Below, one piece after another: positions 36,256 through 45,347 of a stretch of DNA of 64,000 nt (positions are counted from its first letter, which is position 1; every line of letters starts with the position of its first letter). Under the pieces are notes generated by a model, which saw only the letters and a list, made by a program, of their open reading frames with translations, made no database searches and had not been told where the DNA came from. The position numbers and the translations under genes are program-made. This DNA comes from Micromonospora sp. WMMD1102 (lineage in GTDB: Bacteria > Actinomycetota > Actinomycetes > Mycobacteriales > Micromonosporaceae): the NCBI RefSeq assembly GCF_029626265.1, contig NZ_JARUBN010000001.1:1116001-1180000 (forward strand), read 5' to 3'.

Positions 36256-37082
36256 CGGGAGTGCTGAACGGTCGGGTGGCGGTGGTCACCGGCGCCGGGC
36301 GGGGGATCGGGCAGGCGACGGCGCTGCTGCTCGCCGAGCACGGCGCCCGGGTGGTGGCGAGCGACCTCGACGCCGGTGCGCTCGAGGAGACCCTCGCCCT
36401 GCTCGACGGGCGGGGCACCGCCGTCGCCGCCGACCTCACCGACCCGGACACGCCGCCCGAGATCGTGGACCGGGCGGTGCGGGAGTACGGCCAGCTCGAC
36501 ATCGTGGTGAACAACGCCGGCTACACCTGGGACGGCATCTTCCACAAGATGGGCGACGACCAGCTCGCGGCCATGCTCGACATCCACCTGGTGGCGCCGT
36601 TCCGGCTGCTCCGCGCCGCCGCCCCGGTGCTACGGGAGGCGGCCAAGCGGGACGCCGCGCAGGGGCGCGAGATCTTCCGCAAGGTGGTGAACGTGGTGTC
36701 GATCTCCGGGACGATGGGCAACGTCGGCCAGGCCAACTACTCGGCCGCGAAGTCCGGGCTCGTCGGGCTCACCAAGACGCTGGCCAAGGAGTGGGGACCG
36801 CTCAAGATCAACGTCAACGCGGTGGCCTTCGGGTTCGTGCAGACCCGGCTGACCGCGGAGACCGCCGAGGCGGGCACCTTCGACCGTGGCGACCGGCAGA
36901 TCCCGCTCGGCATCCCGGCCCAGGTACGCGAGCAGGCCGCCGCCCGGATCCCGGTCGGTCGCGGCGCCACCCCCGCCGACGCGGCCGGCGGCATCTTCCT
37001 GCTCTGCACACCGTGGTCGAACTTCATCCACGGTCAGGTGATCACCGTCGCCGGTGGCCAGGCCGAGGGGATGAGCTACTGA
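36252..37082 (+). CDS. Short-chain dehydrogenase (3-hydroxyacyl-CoA/FabG-like)
   Basis: The 276-residue SDR has the cofactor motif TGAGRGIG, NNAG, and the catalytic Ser-Tyr-Lys in VSISGTMGNVGQANYSAAKSG. It would oxidise a 3-hydroxyacyl-CoA to the 3-ketoacyl-CoA with NAD(P)+. The GTG at 36252 overlaps the ligase stop and follows GGAGGAAAG. A charged insert (EAAKRDAAQGREIFRK) before the catalytic serine is longer than in FabG and resembles actinobacterial beta-oxidation SDRs. Confidence 0.9.
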   Translation: MTGVLNGRVAVVTGAGRGIGQATALLLAEHGARVVASDLDAGALEETLALLDGRGTAVAADLTDPDTPPEIVDRAVREYGQLDIVVNNAGYTWDGIFHKMGDDQLAAMLDIHLVAPFRLLRAAAPVLREAAKRDAAQGREIFRKVVNVVSISGTMGNVGQANYSAAKSGLVGLTKTLAKEWGPLKINVNAVAFGFVQTRLTAETAEAGTFDRGDRQIPLGIPAQVREQAAARIPVGRGATPADAAGGIFLLCTPWSNFIHGQVITVAGGQAEGMSY

Positions 37083-37094
37083 CAAGGAGATTCC

Positions 37095-38273
37095 GTGCAG
37101 CTGTCCAACGTGGCGATCCCGCTCGGCCTGGCCTGGTCGTCGCCGTTCTGCCGATGGCAGGGCGCGCTCGCCGGGATGTCGAGCGTCGACCTGGTCGTGG
37201 ACGTGACCGGCCGGGCGCTCGCCGCACGCGGCTTTGACGTCGCCGAGGTCGGGCACGTCGCCTTCGGCACCACCGTCCCGCAACCCACCTCGTTCTACGG
37301 CGTCACCACGGTCACGCCCCGGCTCGGGCTGGCCGCCGTGACCGGCCCGACGATCGCCCAGGCGTGCGCCACCTCGGCGGCGGTGGTGCAGGCGGCGGCC
37401 GTACAGGTCGAACTCGGCGCCCACCGGACGGTGCTGGCGCTGACCACCGACCGCACCAGCAACGGCCCGCTGATGGTGTGGTCGGCACAGGCAACCCCCG
37501 GGGCCGCGCCGCTGACCGAACACTGGGTGCTCGACCCGATGAAGCACGACCCGAACACCGGCGGCTCGATGCTGGACACCGCCGAGAACGTCGCGGCCGA
37601 GCAGGGCTACACCCGCGCCGAGATCGACGAGGTGACGCTGCTCCGCCACGAGCAGTACCGCGCGGCCCGGTCGGGGCCCCGGGACTACCTGGTGGAGGTG
37701 CACGTACCCGGACGCCGGGGCGAGGTCGTGGTCGCCGACGACGCCGGCGTGCACGACACCACCGCCGAAGGGCTGGCCAAGCTCTCCGCGGTCCGGCCCG
37801 ACGGCGTGGTCAGCTACGGGTCGCAGACCCATCCCGGTGACGGGACCGCCGGGCTCGTGCTCAGCAGCGTCGAGCGGGCCCGGGAGCTGGCCGGGGGAGC
37901 CGGGGTGGCCCGGATCCACGCGGTGGCGTTCGCCCGGGTGCGGCGGGCCCGGATGCCGGAGGCGCCGGTGCCGGCGGCCCGCGCCGCGCTCGCCGACGCC
38001 GGCCTCGACGTCCGGGACCTCGACGTGGTCACCACGCACAACCCGTTCGCCGTCAACGACATCTACTTCTCCCGGCAGACCGGATTCCCCCTGGACCGGA
38101 TGAACCCGTACGGGTGCAGTCTCGTCTACGGGCACCCGCAGGGCCCGACCGGGATGCGTGCCGTCGCGGAACTGGTCGCGGCGCTGCGTGACCGGGGCGG
38201 TGGGCGCGGACTGTTCACCGGTTGCGCGGCCGGAGACACGGCGGGCGCCGTCGTGGTGGAGGTGACCGACTGA
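37095..38273 (+). CDS. Thiolase-like acyl-CoA acyltransferase
   Basis: The 392-residue thiolase-fold protein would cleave a 3-ketoacyl-CoA, releasing acetyl-CoA. The nucleophile Cys candidate is in IAQACATSAAVVQA. The C-terminal active-site motifs are HNPFAVND (His) and GCAAGDTAGA, a variant of the usual CxGGGQG loop, with GHPQGPTGMR before it. These deviations place it in a divergent thiolase subgroup. The GTG at 37095 follows AAGGAG. Its stop overlaps the hydratase start by one base. Confidence 0.88.
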   Translation: MQLSNVAIPLGLAWSSPFCRWQGALAGMSSVDLVVDVTGRALAARGFDVAEVGHVAFGTTVPQPTSFYGVTTVTPRLGLAAVTGPTIAQACATSAAVVQAAAVQVELGAHRTVLALTTDRTSNGPLMVWSAQATPGAAPLTEHWVLDPMKHDPNTGGSMLDTAENVAAEQGYTRAEIDEVTLLRHEQYRAARSGPRDYLVEVHVPGRRGEVVVADDAGVHDTTAEGLAKLSAVRPDGVVSYGSQTHPGDGTAGLVLSSVERARELAGGAGVARIHAVAFARVRRARMPEAPVPAARAALADAGLDVRDLDVVTTHNPFAVNDIYFSRQTGFPLDRMNPYGCSLVYGHPQGPTGMRAVAELVAALRDRGGGRGLFTGCAAGDTAGAVVVEVTD

Positions 38274-39055
38274 TGGCCGGATTCGACGAGTCGGTGGTGG
38301 GCCGGTGGAGCGACGAGCGGTGGTTCGAGGTCACTCCCGAGGGCGTGGCCGCGTACGCCGAGGCCGTCGGCGGTCCCTCGCCGGTCTACGCGGTCGTCCC
38401 GGCGATGGAACTGGTCTTCGCGGTCGCCGCGACCGCGGCCCCGGCCGAGCTGCGGGCCCGGGTGGTGCACGGCCAGCAGGACCTGTTCTTCCACCGTCCG
38501 CTGCCGACCGGCGACAAGGTGACGGTACGCGCCGCCCTCCTCGGCCTGCACGGCAAGCGCAGCGGCACGGTGGCCACCATCGGGGTGCAGACCCGGGACG
38601 CGGGCGGCGAACTGCTCAACGAGCAGTACGTCACCGAGTTCTACCGGGGTGTCCCGAGTGACCTGGCGGTGGGCCGGGCCGCCCCCGCGCTGCCGGCCGA
38701 GCCGCCGGCCGGCGAGCCGGTCCGCACCGTCGACCGCGCACTTCCCGCCGACCTGCCCCGCCGGTACGCCGACGCGTCCGGCGACCGCAACCCGATCCAC
38801 CTGGACGACGACGTCGCCCGGGCGGCCGGGCTGCCCGGGGTCATCGTGCACGGGCTGGCCAGTCTCGCCATCGCCGGCCAGACCGTGCTGCGGGCCGGCG
38901 CCAACCTCTCCCGGCTGAGCTGCCGGTTCACCAGGCCGATCGTCCCGGGTGACACGCTGCGCACCCTGGTCTGGGCGGACGGGCCGGGATACCGCTTCGA
39001 GTGCCTGGACCGGTCCGGCGCCAGGGTGCTGGGCGCCGGCCTGGCCGAGATGTGA
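38273..39055 (+). CDS. MaoC-like double-hotdog enoyl-CoA hydratase
   Basis: The 260-residue protein has an N-terminal MaoC-N/FAS1-type hotdog and a C-terminal MaoC domain. The hydratase motif is YADASGDRNPIHLDDDVARA, followed by GLPGVIVHGL. It would add water across the 2,3-double bond of an enoyl-CoA, the first step after activation of an unsaturated acid. It is the last gene of the thioesterase-ligase-SDR-thiolase operon, followed by repeats and a strong terminator. Confidence 0.9.
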   Translation: MAGFDESVVGRWSDERWFEVTPEGVAAYAEAVGGPSPVYAVVPAMELVFAVAATAAPAELRARVVHGQQDLFFHRPLPTGDKVTVRAALLGLHGKRSGTVATIGVQTRDAGGELLNEQYVTEFYRGVPSDLAVGRAAPALPAEPPAGEPVRTVDRALPADLPRRYADASGDRNPIHLDDDVARAAGLPGVIVHGLASLAIAGQTVLRAGANLSRLSCRFTRPIVPGDTLRTLVWADGPGYRFECLDRSGARVLGAGLAEM

Positions 39056-39069
39056 GCCGGATCCCCGGG

Positions 39070-39170
39070 GCGCTACCCGACCGGACCACTGACCAGCGCT
39101 ACCTGATCGGGCCACCGCCGAGCGCTACCCGACCGGACCACCGCCCAGCGCTACCGACCGGACCGCTGGC
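39070..39170. repeat. Four tandem ~26-bp repeats
   Basis: Units starting GCGCTACC occur at 39070, 39096, 39122 and 39148 with a 26-bp period and a consensus containing GACCGGACCACCG; the last copy is shortened. The block lies between the hydratase stop and its terminator and does not belong to a supported gene. Confidence 0.85.
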
Positions 39171-39171
39171 G

Positions 39172-39223
39172 CGGCGTCGGGCCGGAATCGCGGCGAGCCA
39201 GCCGCGACTCCGGCCCGACGCCG
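39172..39223. terminator. Very long hairpin terminator
   Basis: CGGCGTCGGGCCGGA...CGCGGC pairs with GCCGCG...TCCGGCCCGACGCCG, about 22 bp of stem with one interior mismatch and a 6-nt loop (GAGCCA). It ends the rightward acyl-CoA operon. Confidence 0.85.
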
Positions 39224-39279
39224 TGGTGGGCCGTACCGGGGGCGGGGGCGTCCGGACCCGCCCCCGGCGTCAGCCCGGA

Positions 39280-39304
39280 CCGGGCCGATCGACGATCGGC
39301 CCGG
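39280..39304. terminator. Hairpin terminator of the CE1 esterase gene
   Basis: CCGGGCCGATC (39280-39290) and GATCGGCCCGG (39294-39304) form a perfect 11-bp stem with a 3-nt loop, seven bases beyond the stop of the leftward esterase gene. Confidence 0.8.
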
Positions 39305-39310
39305 CCGGGA

Positions 39311-40627
39311 TCAGCTGGCGGTGCAGCTCGGCGTCATGCCGGAGCCGCTGCCGCTGCCCTGGAAGCCGAACTCGGTGCTCTGGCCGGAACCCAGCCGGCC
39401 GTTGTAGCTGACGTTGCTGAACTGGACGGTTCCGCTGTTGCCGCTGCGGTTGGCGTTCCACACGCCGGTGACGCTGGCACCGCCGGGCAGGGTCATGCTC
39501 ACGCTCCAGCCGTTGGTGCCGGCGGATCCTGCGGTGACCCGTACCGTGGCGACGAAGCCGCCGGTCCACTGGTTCAGCGACACGGTGGCGGAGCAGCCGG
39601 CCCCACCCGGCGGGGTGGTCGGGTTGCCGGGAGGCGTGGTCGGGTTGCCAGGCGGCGTGGTCGGGTTTCCCGGGGGCGTGGTCGGGTTTCCCGGTGGGGT
39701 GGTCGGTGCGGCGCGGTCGAGGCCGAAGAACTGGATCGCGACCCGGGCCATGCCGCTGGACGGGAGGCTGTGCCCGGCGCCCTGGATGGCGTATGCCTCG
39801 ACCTGGGTGCCGAAGCGGCGGCGGTTCCAGTTGGCCTGCGGGGTGTCGGTGGACGTCGGGGTCTGGCTCAGTCCGTGCACGTTGGTCCACTGCTCGATGG
39901 ATTCCTGGAGTAGCGAGTAGGGGACGAGGGTGTCGTTGGTGCCGTGCCACAGCTGGATCGGCGGGCGGGTGCCGGTGAAGCTGGGGTGGGCGGCGCGGAC
40001 GAGGTTGCCCCATTCCTGGGGGGTGCGGTTCATGGTGCCGTTGGTGCAGGGGCCGCCGGGTGGGTAGGCGGCTGCGTTGGCGAAGCAGCCGAAGGGTACG
40101 CCCATGAAGGATGCGCCGGCTTTGAACAGGTCGGGGTAGACGGCGAGCATGTGCTGGGTCATCATGCCGCCGGAGGAGCTGCCGGTGGCGTAGACCCGGT
40201 TGATGTCGCCGCCGTGTTGGGTGCGGGCGTAGTTGACCATGGATTCGATGGAGACGGGGTCGCTGCCGCCGCCGCGCCGTTTGGATGCGTCCGACCAGGT
40301 GTCGAAGCATCTGCCGAAGCCGGCTTCCTGCATGGCGGAGGGGTAGATGACGATGAAGCCGTACTGGTTGGACAGTGAGGCGAATTCGCTGCCTGAGTAG
40401 AAGCCTGGTCCGGAGCCGCCGCAGCCGTGCATGGCGACGACGATCGGTGGGTTGGCCGGGCGGTTGTCGGGGACGTAGATGTGCATTCGCATGCCGCCGG
40501 GGTTGTTGCCGAAGTTGGTCACCTCGACCAGCGACGCGGCGGACGCCGGCGGGGACAGGGCGACGACGCCGGTCGCGAGGACCAGGGCGCTGGCCAGCCC
40601 GACCAGCACCGTCCTTGTTCGTGTCAT
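39311..40627 (-). CDS. Secreted CE1-type esterase with CBM2 (second copy)
   Basis: The 438-residue enzyme has a signal peptide (1-31), a PHB-depolymerase/CE1 domain with Ser151 in GSSSGG, Asp in WHGTND and His in GAGHSLP, and a C-terminal CBM2. The linker has five PTTPPGN repeats, encoded by 21-bp units at about 39610-39705. It parallels the esterase at 27024, although the catalytic domains are clearly diverged. Its promoter overlaps a palindrome shared with a divergent PaaX-family regulator. The catalytic part favours CGC, CCA/CCC, GCA, AAA and GAA codons more than its neighbours and its own CBM2. Confidence 0.92.
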   Translation of the reverse strand: MTRTRTVLVGLASALVLATGVVALSPPASAASLVEVTNFGNNPGGMRMHIYVPDNRPANPPIVVAMHGCGGSGPGFYSGSEFASLSNQYGFIVIYPSAMQEAGFGRCFDTWSDASKRRGGGSDPVSIESMVNYARTQHGGDINRVYATGSSSGGMMTQHMLAVYPDLFKAGASFMGVPFGCFANAAAYPPGGPCTNGTMNRTPQEWGNLVRAAHPSFTGTRPPIQLWHGTNDTLVPYSLLQESIEQWTNVHGLSQTPTSTDTPQANWNRRRFGTQVEAYAIQGAGHSLPSSGMARVAIQFFGLDRAAPTTPPGNPTTPPGNPTTPPGNPTTPPGNPTTPPGGAGCSATVSLNQWTGGFVATVRVTAGSAGTNGWSVSMTLPGGASVTGVWNANRSGNSGTVQFSNVSYNGRLGSGQSTEFGFQGSGSGSGMTPSCTAS

Positions 40628-40657
40628 GACACCTCCATCGATGAGCGTTTATCCATC

Positions 40658-40686
40658 ACATTAGGCATCTCCTTGACGACCGTCAA
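40658..40686 (-). promoter_or_regulatory. CE1 promoter with overlapping palindromic operator
   Basis: Read leftward, TTGACG (40686-40681) and TAATGT (40663-40658) have a 17-bp spacer, a near-ideal promoter about 30 nt before the esterase ATG. The -35 is one arm of the perfect inverted repeat TTGACG-AC-CGTCAA (40673-40686). A repressor bound there, most likely the adjacent PaaX-family protein, would block it. Confidence 0.7.
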
Positions 40687-40720
40687 TCCAACGCCCAACA
40701 TGGGGTGCGCGGCCGGCACA

Positions 40721-40726
40721 TATCCT
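40721..40726 (+). promoter_or_regulatory. -10 element of a second leaderless PaaX-family transcript
   Basis: TATCCT is followed by six bases and then the ATG at 40733, with no ribosome site, the same layout as the first PaaX-family gene. The transcript is probably leaderless. Confidence 0.5.
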
Positions 40727-40732
40727 GGCCTG

Positions 40733-41683
40733 ATGACGACCGTCAGCGACCGCGCCGGGACGCGTTCGGAAACCGCGCCCGAGCAGGTGTCCGCCGTACG
40801 CCCGCAGACGCTCCTGCTCACCCTCCTCGGCAGTGCGGTGCTCGGCCGGGACGTGGCGATCTTCTCGGGCAGTTGTACCGAGGTGATGGACCGGATGGGC
40901 GTCTCCGAGCACGCCACCAGGTCCACGCTGACCCGGATGGTCAACCGGCACCTGCTGGTCCGGCACCGCCGGGGCCGCCGGGTGTACCTCGGGCTGACGC
41001 CCCGGGCGGCGGCCGTGCTGCGGGAGGGCGAGGAGCGCATGTGGCGGGCGGGTGCGGTCAACCAGGACACCGACGGGCGGTGGACCCTGCTCGGGTTCTC
41101 GCTGCCCGAGACGCGCCGCGACGAGCGTCACCTGCTGCGCTCGCGCCTGCGCTGGGCCGGGTTCGGGCTGCTTCGCAGCGGCATGTGGATCGCGCCCGGC
41201 ACGGTGGACGTCGATGCGCTCCTGACCGACCTGCGGCTCAGCGACCACCTGGTGGTCTTCCGGGCCGAGCCGGCCGAGCCGGCGGCCATGCGGCAGGTGG
41301 TACGCGACGCCTACGACCTGCCCGCCATCGCCGGCCGCTACCACCAGTTCCTGCGCCGGTGGGACACCCCCGCACCGCTGCCGACCGCCCCGGACGACCT
41401 CGCCCGGCACCTCTGGCTGCTCAGCGAATGGCTGCTACTGCTCCGGGACGACCCGCGCATCCCGCTGCGGCACCTTCCGCCGGACTGGCCGGCGGTGACG
41501 GCCCAGGAGATCTTCCGGCGTACCCACGAGCGGCTCCAGCCGAAGGCGCGGCGCATCGCCGAGGCCGAGATCGACTCCATCCGGATGTCGCCGGCCGACC
41601 CAGGAGGCTTCCCGGTGCCGACGGATACGACGGCGAAACTCCACGTACCAGGCAATGGGAACGGCGAGGACATTTTTGGGTGA
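40733..41683 (+). CDS. PaaX-family transcriptional regulator (second copy)
   Basis: The 316-residue protein has the PaaX layout: winged helix (TLLLTLLGSAVLGRDVAIF, then HATRSTLTRMVNRHLLVRHR), a Cas2-like central domain (DGRWTLLGFSLPETRRDERH) and a C-terminal PaaX_C region (LWLLSEWLLLLRDDPRIPLR). It ends in a non-conserved Gly/Asn tail. It is divergent from the CE1 esterase; the shared palindrome makes that gene its likely target. Such a regulator may sense a CoA thioester of the acid freed by the esterase (inference). Confidence 0.9.
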   Translation: MTTVSDRAGTRSETAPEQVSAVRPQTLLLTLLGSAVLGRDVAIFSGSCTEVMDRMGVSEHATRSTLTRMVNRHLLVRHRRGRRVYLGLTPRAAAVLREGEERMWRAGAVNQDTDGRWTLLGFSLPETRRDERHLLRSRLRWAGFGLLRSGMWIAPGTVDVDALLTDLRLSDHLVVFRAEPAEPAAMRQVVRDAYDLPAIAGRYHQFLRRWDTPAPLPTAPDDLARHLWLLSEWLLLLRDDPRIPLRHLPPDWPAVTAQEIFRRTHERLQPKARRIAEAEIDSIRMSPADPGGFPVPTDTTAKLHVPGNGNGEDIFG

Positions 41684-41727
41684 TGATGCTCTCGGGTGAC
41701 CCGAGGGTGTCGAGTGGCTCCCGATAC

Positions 41728-41756
41728 TTGATTCATTCCAAAAAAAGCGCGAGACT
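41728..41756 (+). promoter_or_regulatory. Leaderless furA promoter with FurA-type AT-rich site
   Basis: TTGATT (41728-41733) and GAGACT (41751-41756) are 17 bp apart, and the GTG start follows seven bases later. The spacer begins CATTCCAAAAAA. This closely resembles the mycobacterial furA promoter, where FurA binds an AT-rich stretch just after the -35. Confidence 0.65.
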
Positions 41757-41763
41757 TCACGGC

Positions 41764-42207
41764 GTGCCAACGACGCCGGAGTTCGAGAGCACGCTGCGGG
41801 GAGCGGCGCTGCGGGTGACGCGTCCCCGGGTGGCGGTGCTCACCGCGGTGCACGCCAACCCGCACGCCGACACGGACTCGATCATCGGCCTGGTACGCGC
41901 GGACATCGGCGAGGTCTCCCGCCAGGCCGTGTACGACGTGCTGCACGCGCTCACCGCCGCGGGCCTGCTCCGGCGCTTCGAGCCGATGGGCTCGGTGGCG
42001 CGCTACGAGACCCGGACCGGGGACAGCCACCACCATCTCGTCTGCCAGTCCTGCGGTGCCATCGTCGACGTCGACGGTGCGGTCGGCGACACCGGCTGCC
42101 TGACCCCCACCGGTAACTCGGGCTACCTGGTCGACGAAACCGAGGTCGTCTACCGGGGCAGGTGCCGCGGGTGCGTCGCGGCAACCGCCGGCACGCCGGC
42201 CGGATGA
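41764..42207 (+). CDS. furA: Fur-family redox/iron regulator FurA
   Basis: The 147-residue Fur-family protein has a winged helix (GAALRVTRPRVAVLTAV, then VSRQAVYDVLHALTAAGLL) and the metal-binding segment HHHLVCQSCGAIVDVD. A second CxxC (GRCRGC) near the C-terminus could form the structural zinc site. Its position directly before katG is the conserved actinobacterial arrangement in which FurA represses itself and the catalase-peroxidase. The GTG start is leaderless and has no ribosome site. Confidence 0.92.
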   Translation: MPTTPEFESTLRGAALRVTRPRVAVLTAVHANPHADTDSIIGLVRADIGEVSRQAVYDVLHALTAAGLLRRFEPMGSVARYETRTGDSHHHLVCQSCGAIVDVDGAVGDTGCLTPTGNSGYLVDETEVVYRGRCRGCVAATAGTPAG

Positions 42208-44676
<2,469 letters not shown>

Positions 44677-44690
44677 ACGGTTCCGATGTC

Positions 44691-44720
44691 CGGGCCGGCC
44701 GCGTACGCGCGGCCGGCCCG
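44691..44720. terminator. katG hairpin terminator
   Basis: GGGCCGGCCGCG (44692-44703) and CGCGGCCGGCCC (44708-44719) form a perfect 12-bp stem with a TACG tetraloop, flanked by one more C-G pair and followed by CCCTTT. It lies 15 bp beyond the katG stop. Confidence 0.85.
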
Positions 44721-44806
44721 ACCCTTTCGCCGGCCGATGAATTGATTGCGCCTGGCGTCGTGCCTGGCATGACGCCGTTTGATGCAAAGGGGCTGGCACT
44801 CGCCCG

Positions 44807-44825
44807 ACAGGTTAGGCAAGCCAAA
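44807..44825. promoter_or_regulatory. DtxR/IdeR-like iron box, distal
   Basis: ACAGGTTAGGCAAGCCAAA matches the 19-bp IdeR consensus (TTAGGTTAGGCTAACCTAA) at 14 positions by eye. It lies 146 bp upstream of the cysteine-rich small gene. Confidence 0.55.
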
Positions 44826-44851
44826 TGATTTGCGTTCGCGCGATGAATAGG

Positions 44852-44870
44852 AAAGGCTAGCCTAACGATT
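44852..44870. promoter_or_regulatory. DtxR/IdeR-like iron box, proximal
   Basis: AAAGGCTAGCCTAACGATT also matches the degenerate IdeR consensus at about 14 of 19 positions, with the central TAGsCTwAC core intact. It is 26 bp from the distal box, in a region less GC-rich than the rest of the window and likely to contain the promoter. Confidence 0.6.
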
Positions 44871-44970
44871 TCTGTCTGACTCGTTGAATGGCAAAACGGC
44901 ACGGCGGCGTGTAACGTCGACTTGCGAGATGCCCATCGTCTGTATTTGTCAACGAAAGGGTGAGCTGACA

Positions 44971-45261
44971 ATGACGGACATGTTGGAGATGCCGCGCGTG
45001 CACGAGTGCACGGTGACCGAGTGCGGTTACAACCACGACGGCTGTCACGCCTTCGCGATCACCATCGGACAGCAGACGGCGAACTGTGCCACCTTCATCG
45101 ACACCTCCGCCAAGGGCGGTCTCGACCGGGTCATCGCCCAGGTCGGCGCCTGCAAGCGGGAAGACTGCCGATACAACGCCGACCTCGAGTGCAGTGCCCC
45201 GTCGATCCGGGTTGGTCCCCGGCAGGACGCCGCGGACTGCCAGACCTACGAGCCGCGCTGA
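44971..45261 (+). CDS. Small Cys-rich DUF1540-type protein
   Basis: This 96-residue protein contains two copies of a four-cysteine module of the DUF1540 type. The first is CTVTECGYNHDGCHAFAI...NCATF and the second CKREDCRYNADLECSAPSI...DCQTY. The spacing suggests metal binding, though no function is established. The ATG at 44971 follows GAAAGGGTGAG. Two iron-box-like sites upstream predict induction in low iron, and katG-furA is next door, so a role in metal or redox homeostasis is inferred. Confidence 0.85.
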   Translation: MTDMLEMPRVHECTVTECGYNHDGCHAFAITIGQQTANCATFIDTSAKGGLDRVIAQVGACKREDCRYNADLECSAPSIRVGPRQDAADCQTYEPR

Positions 45262-45347
45262 CTCCCACGAGCCGCCCTGACCCGCCTGGGCTGCACTCAC
45301 CGTTGCACGGGTCGCGTGCACGGGTCGCGCGGACCCGTTGGCGTTGA

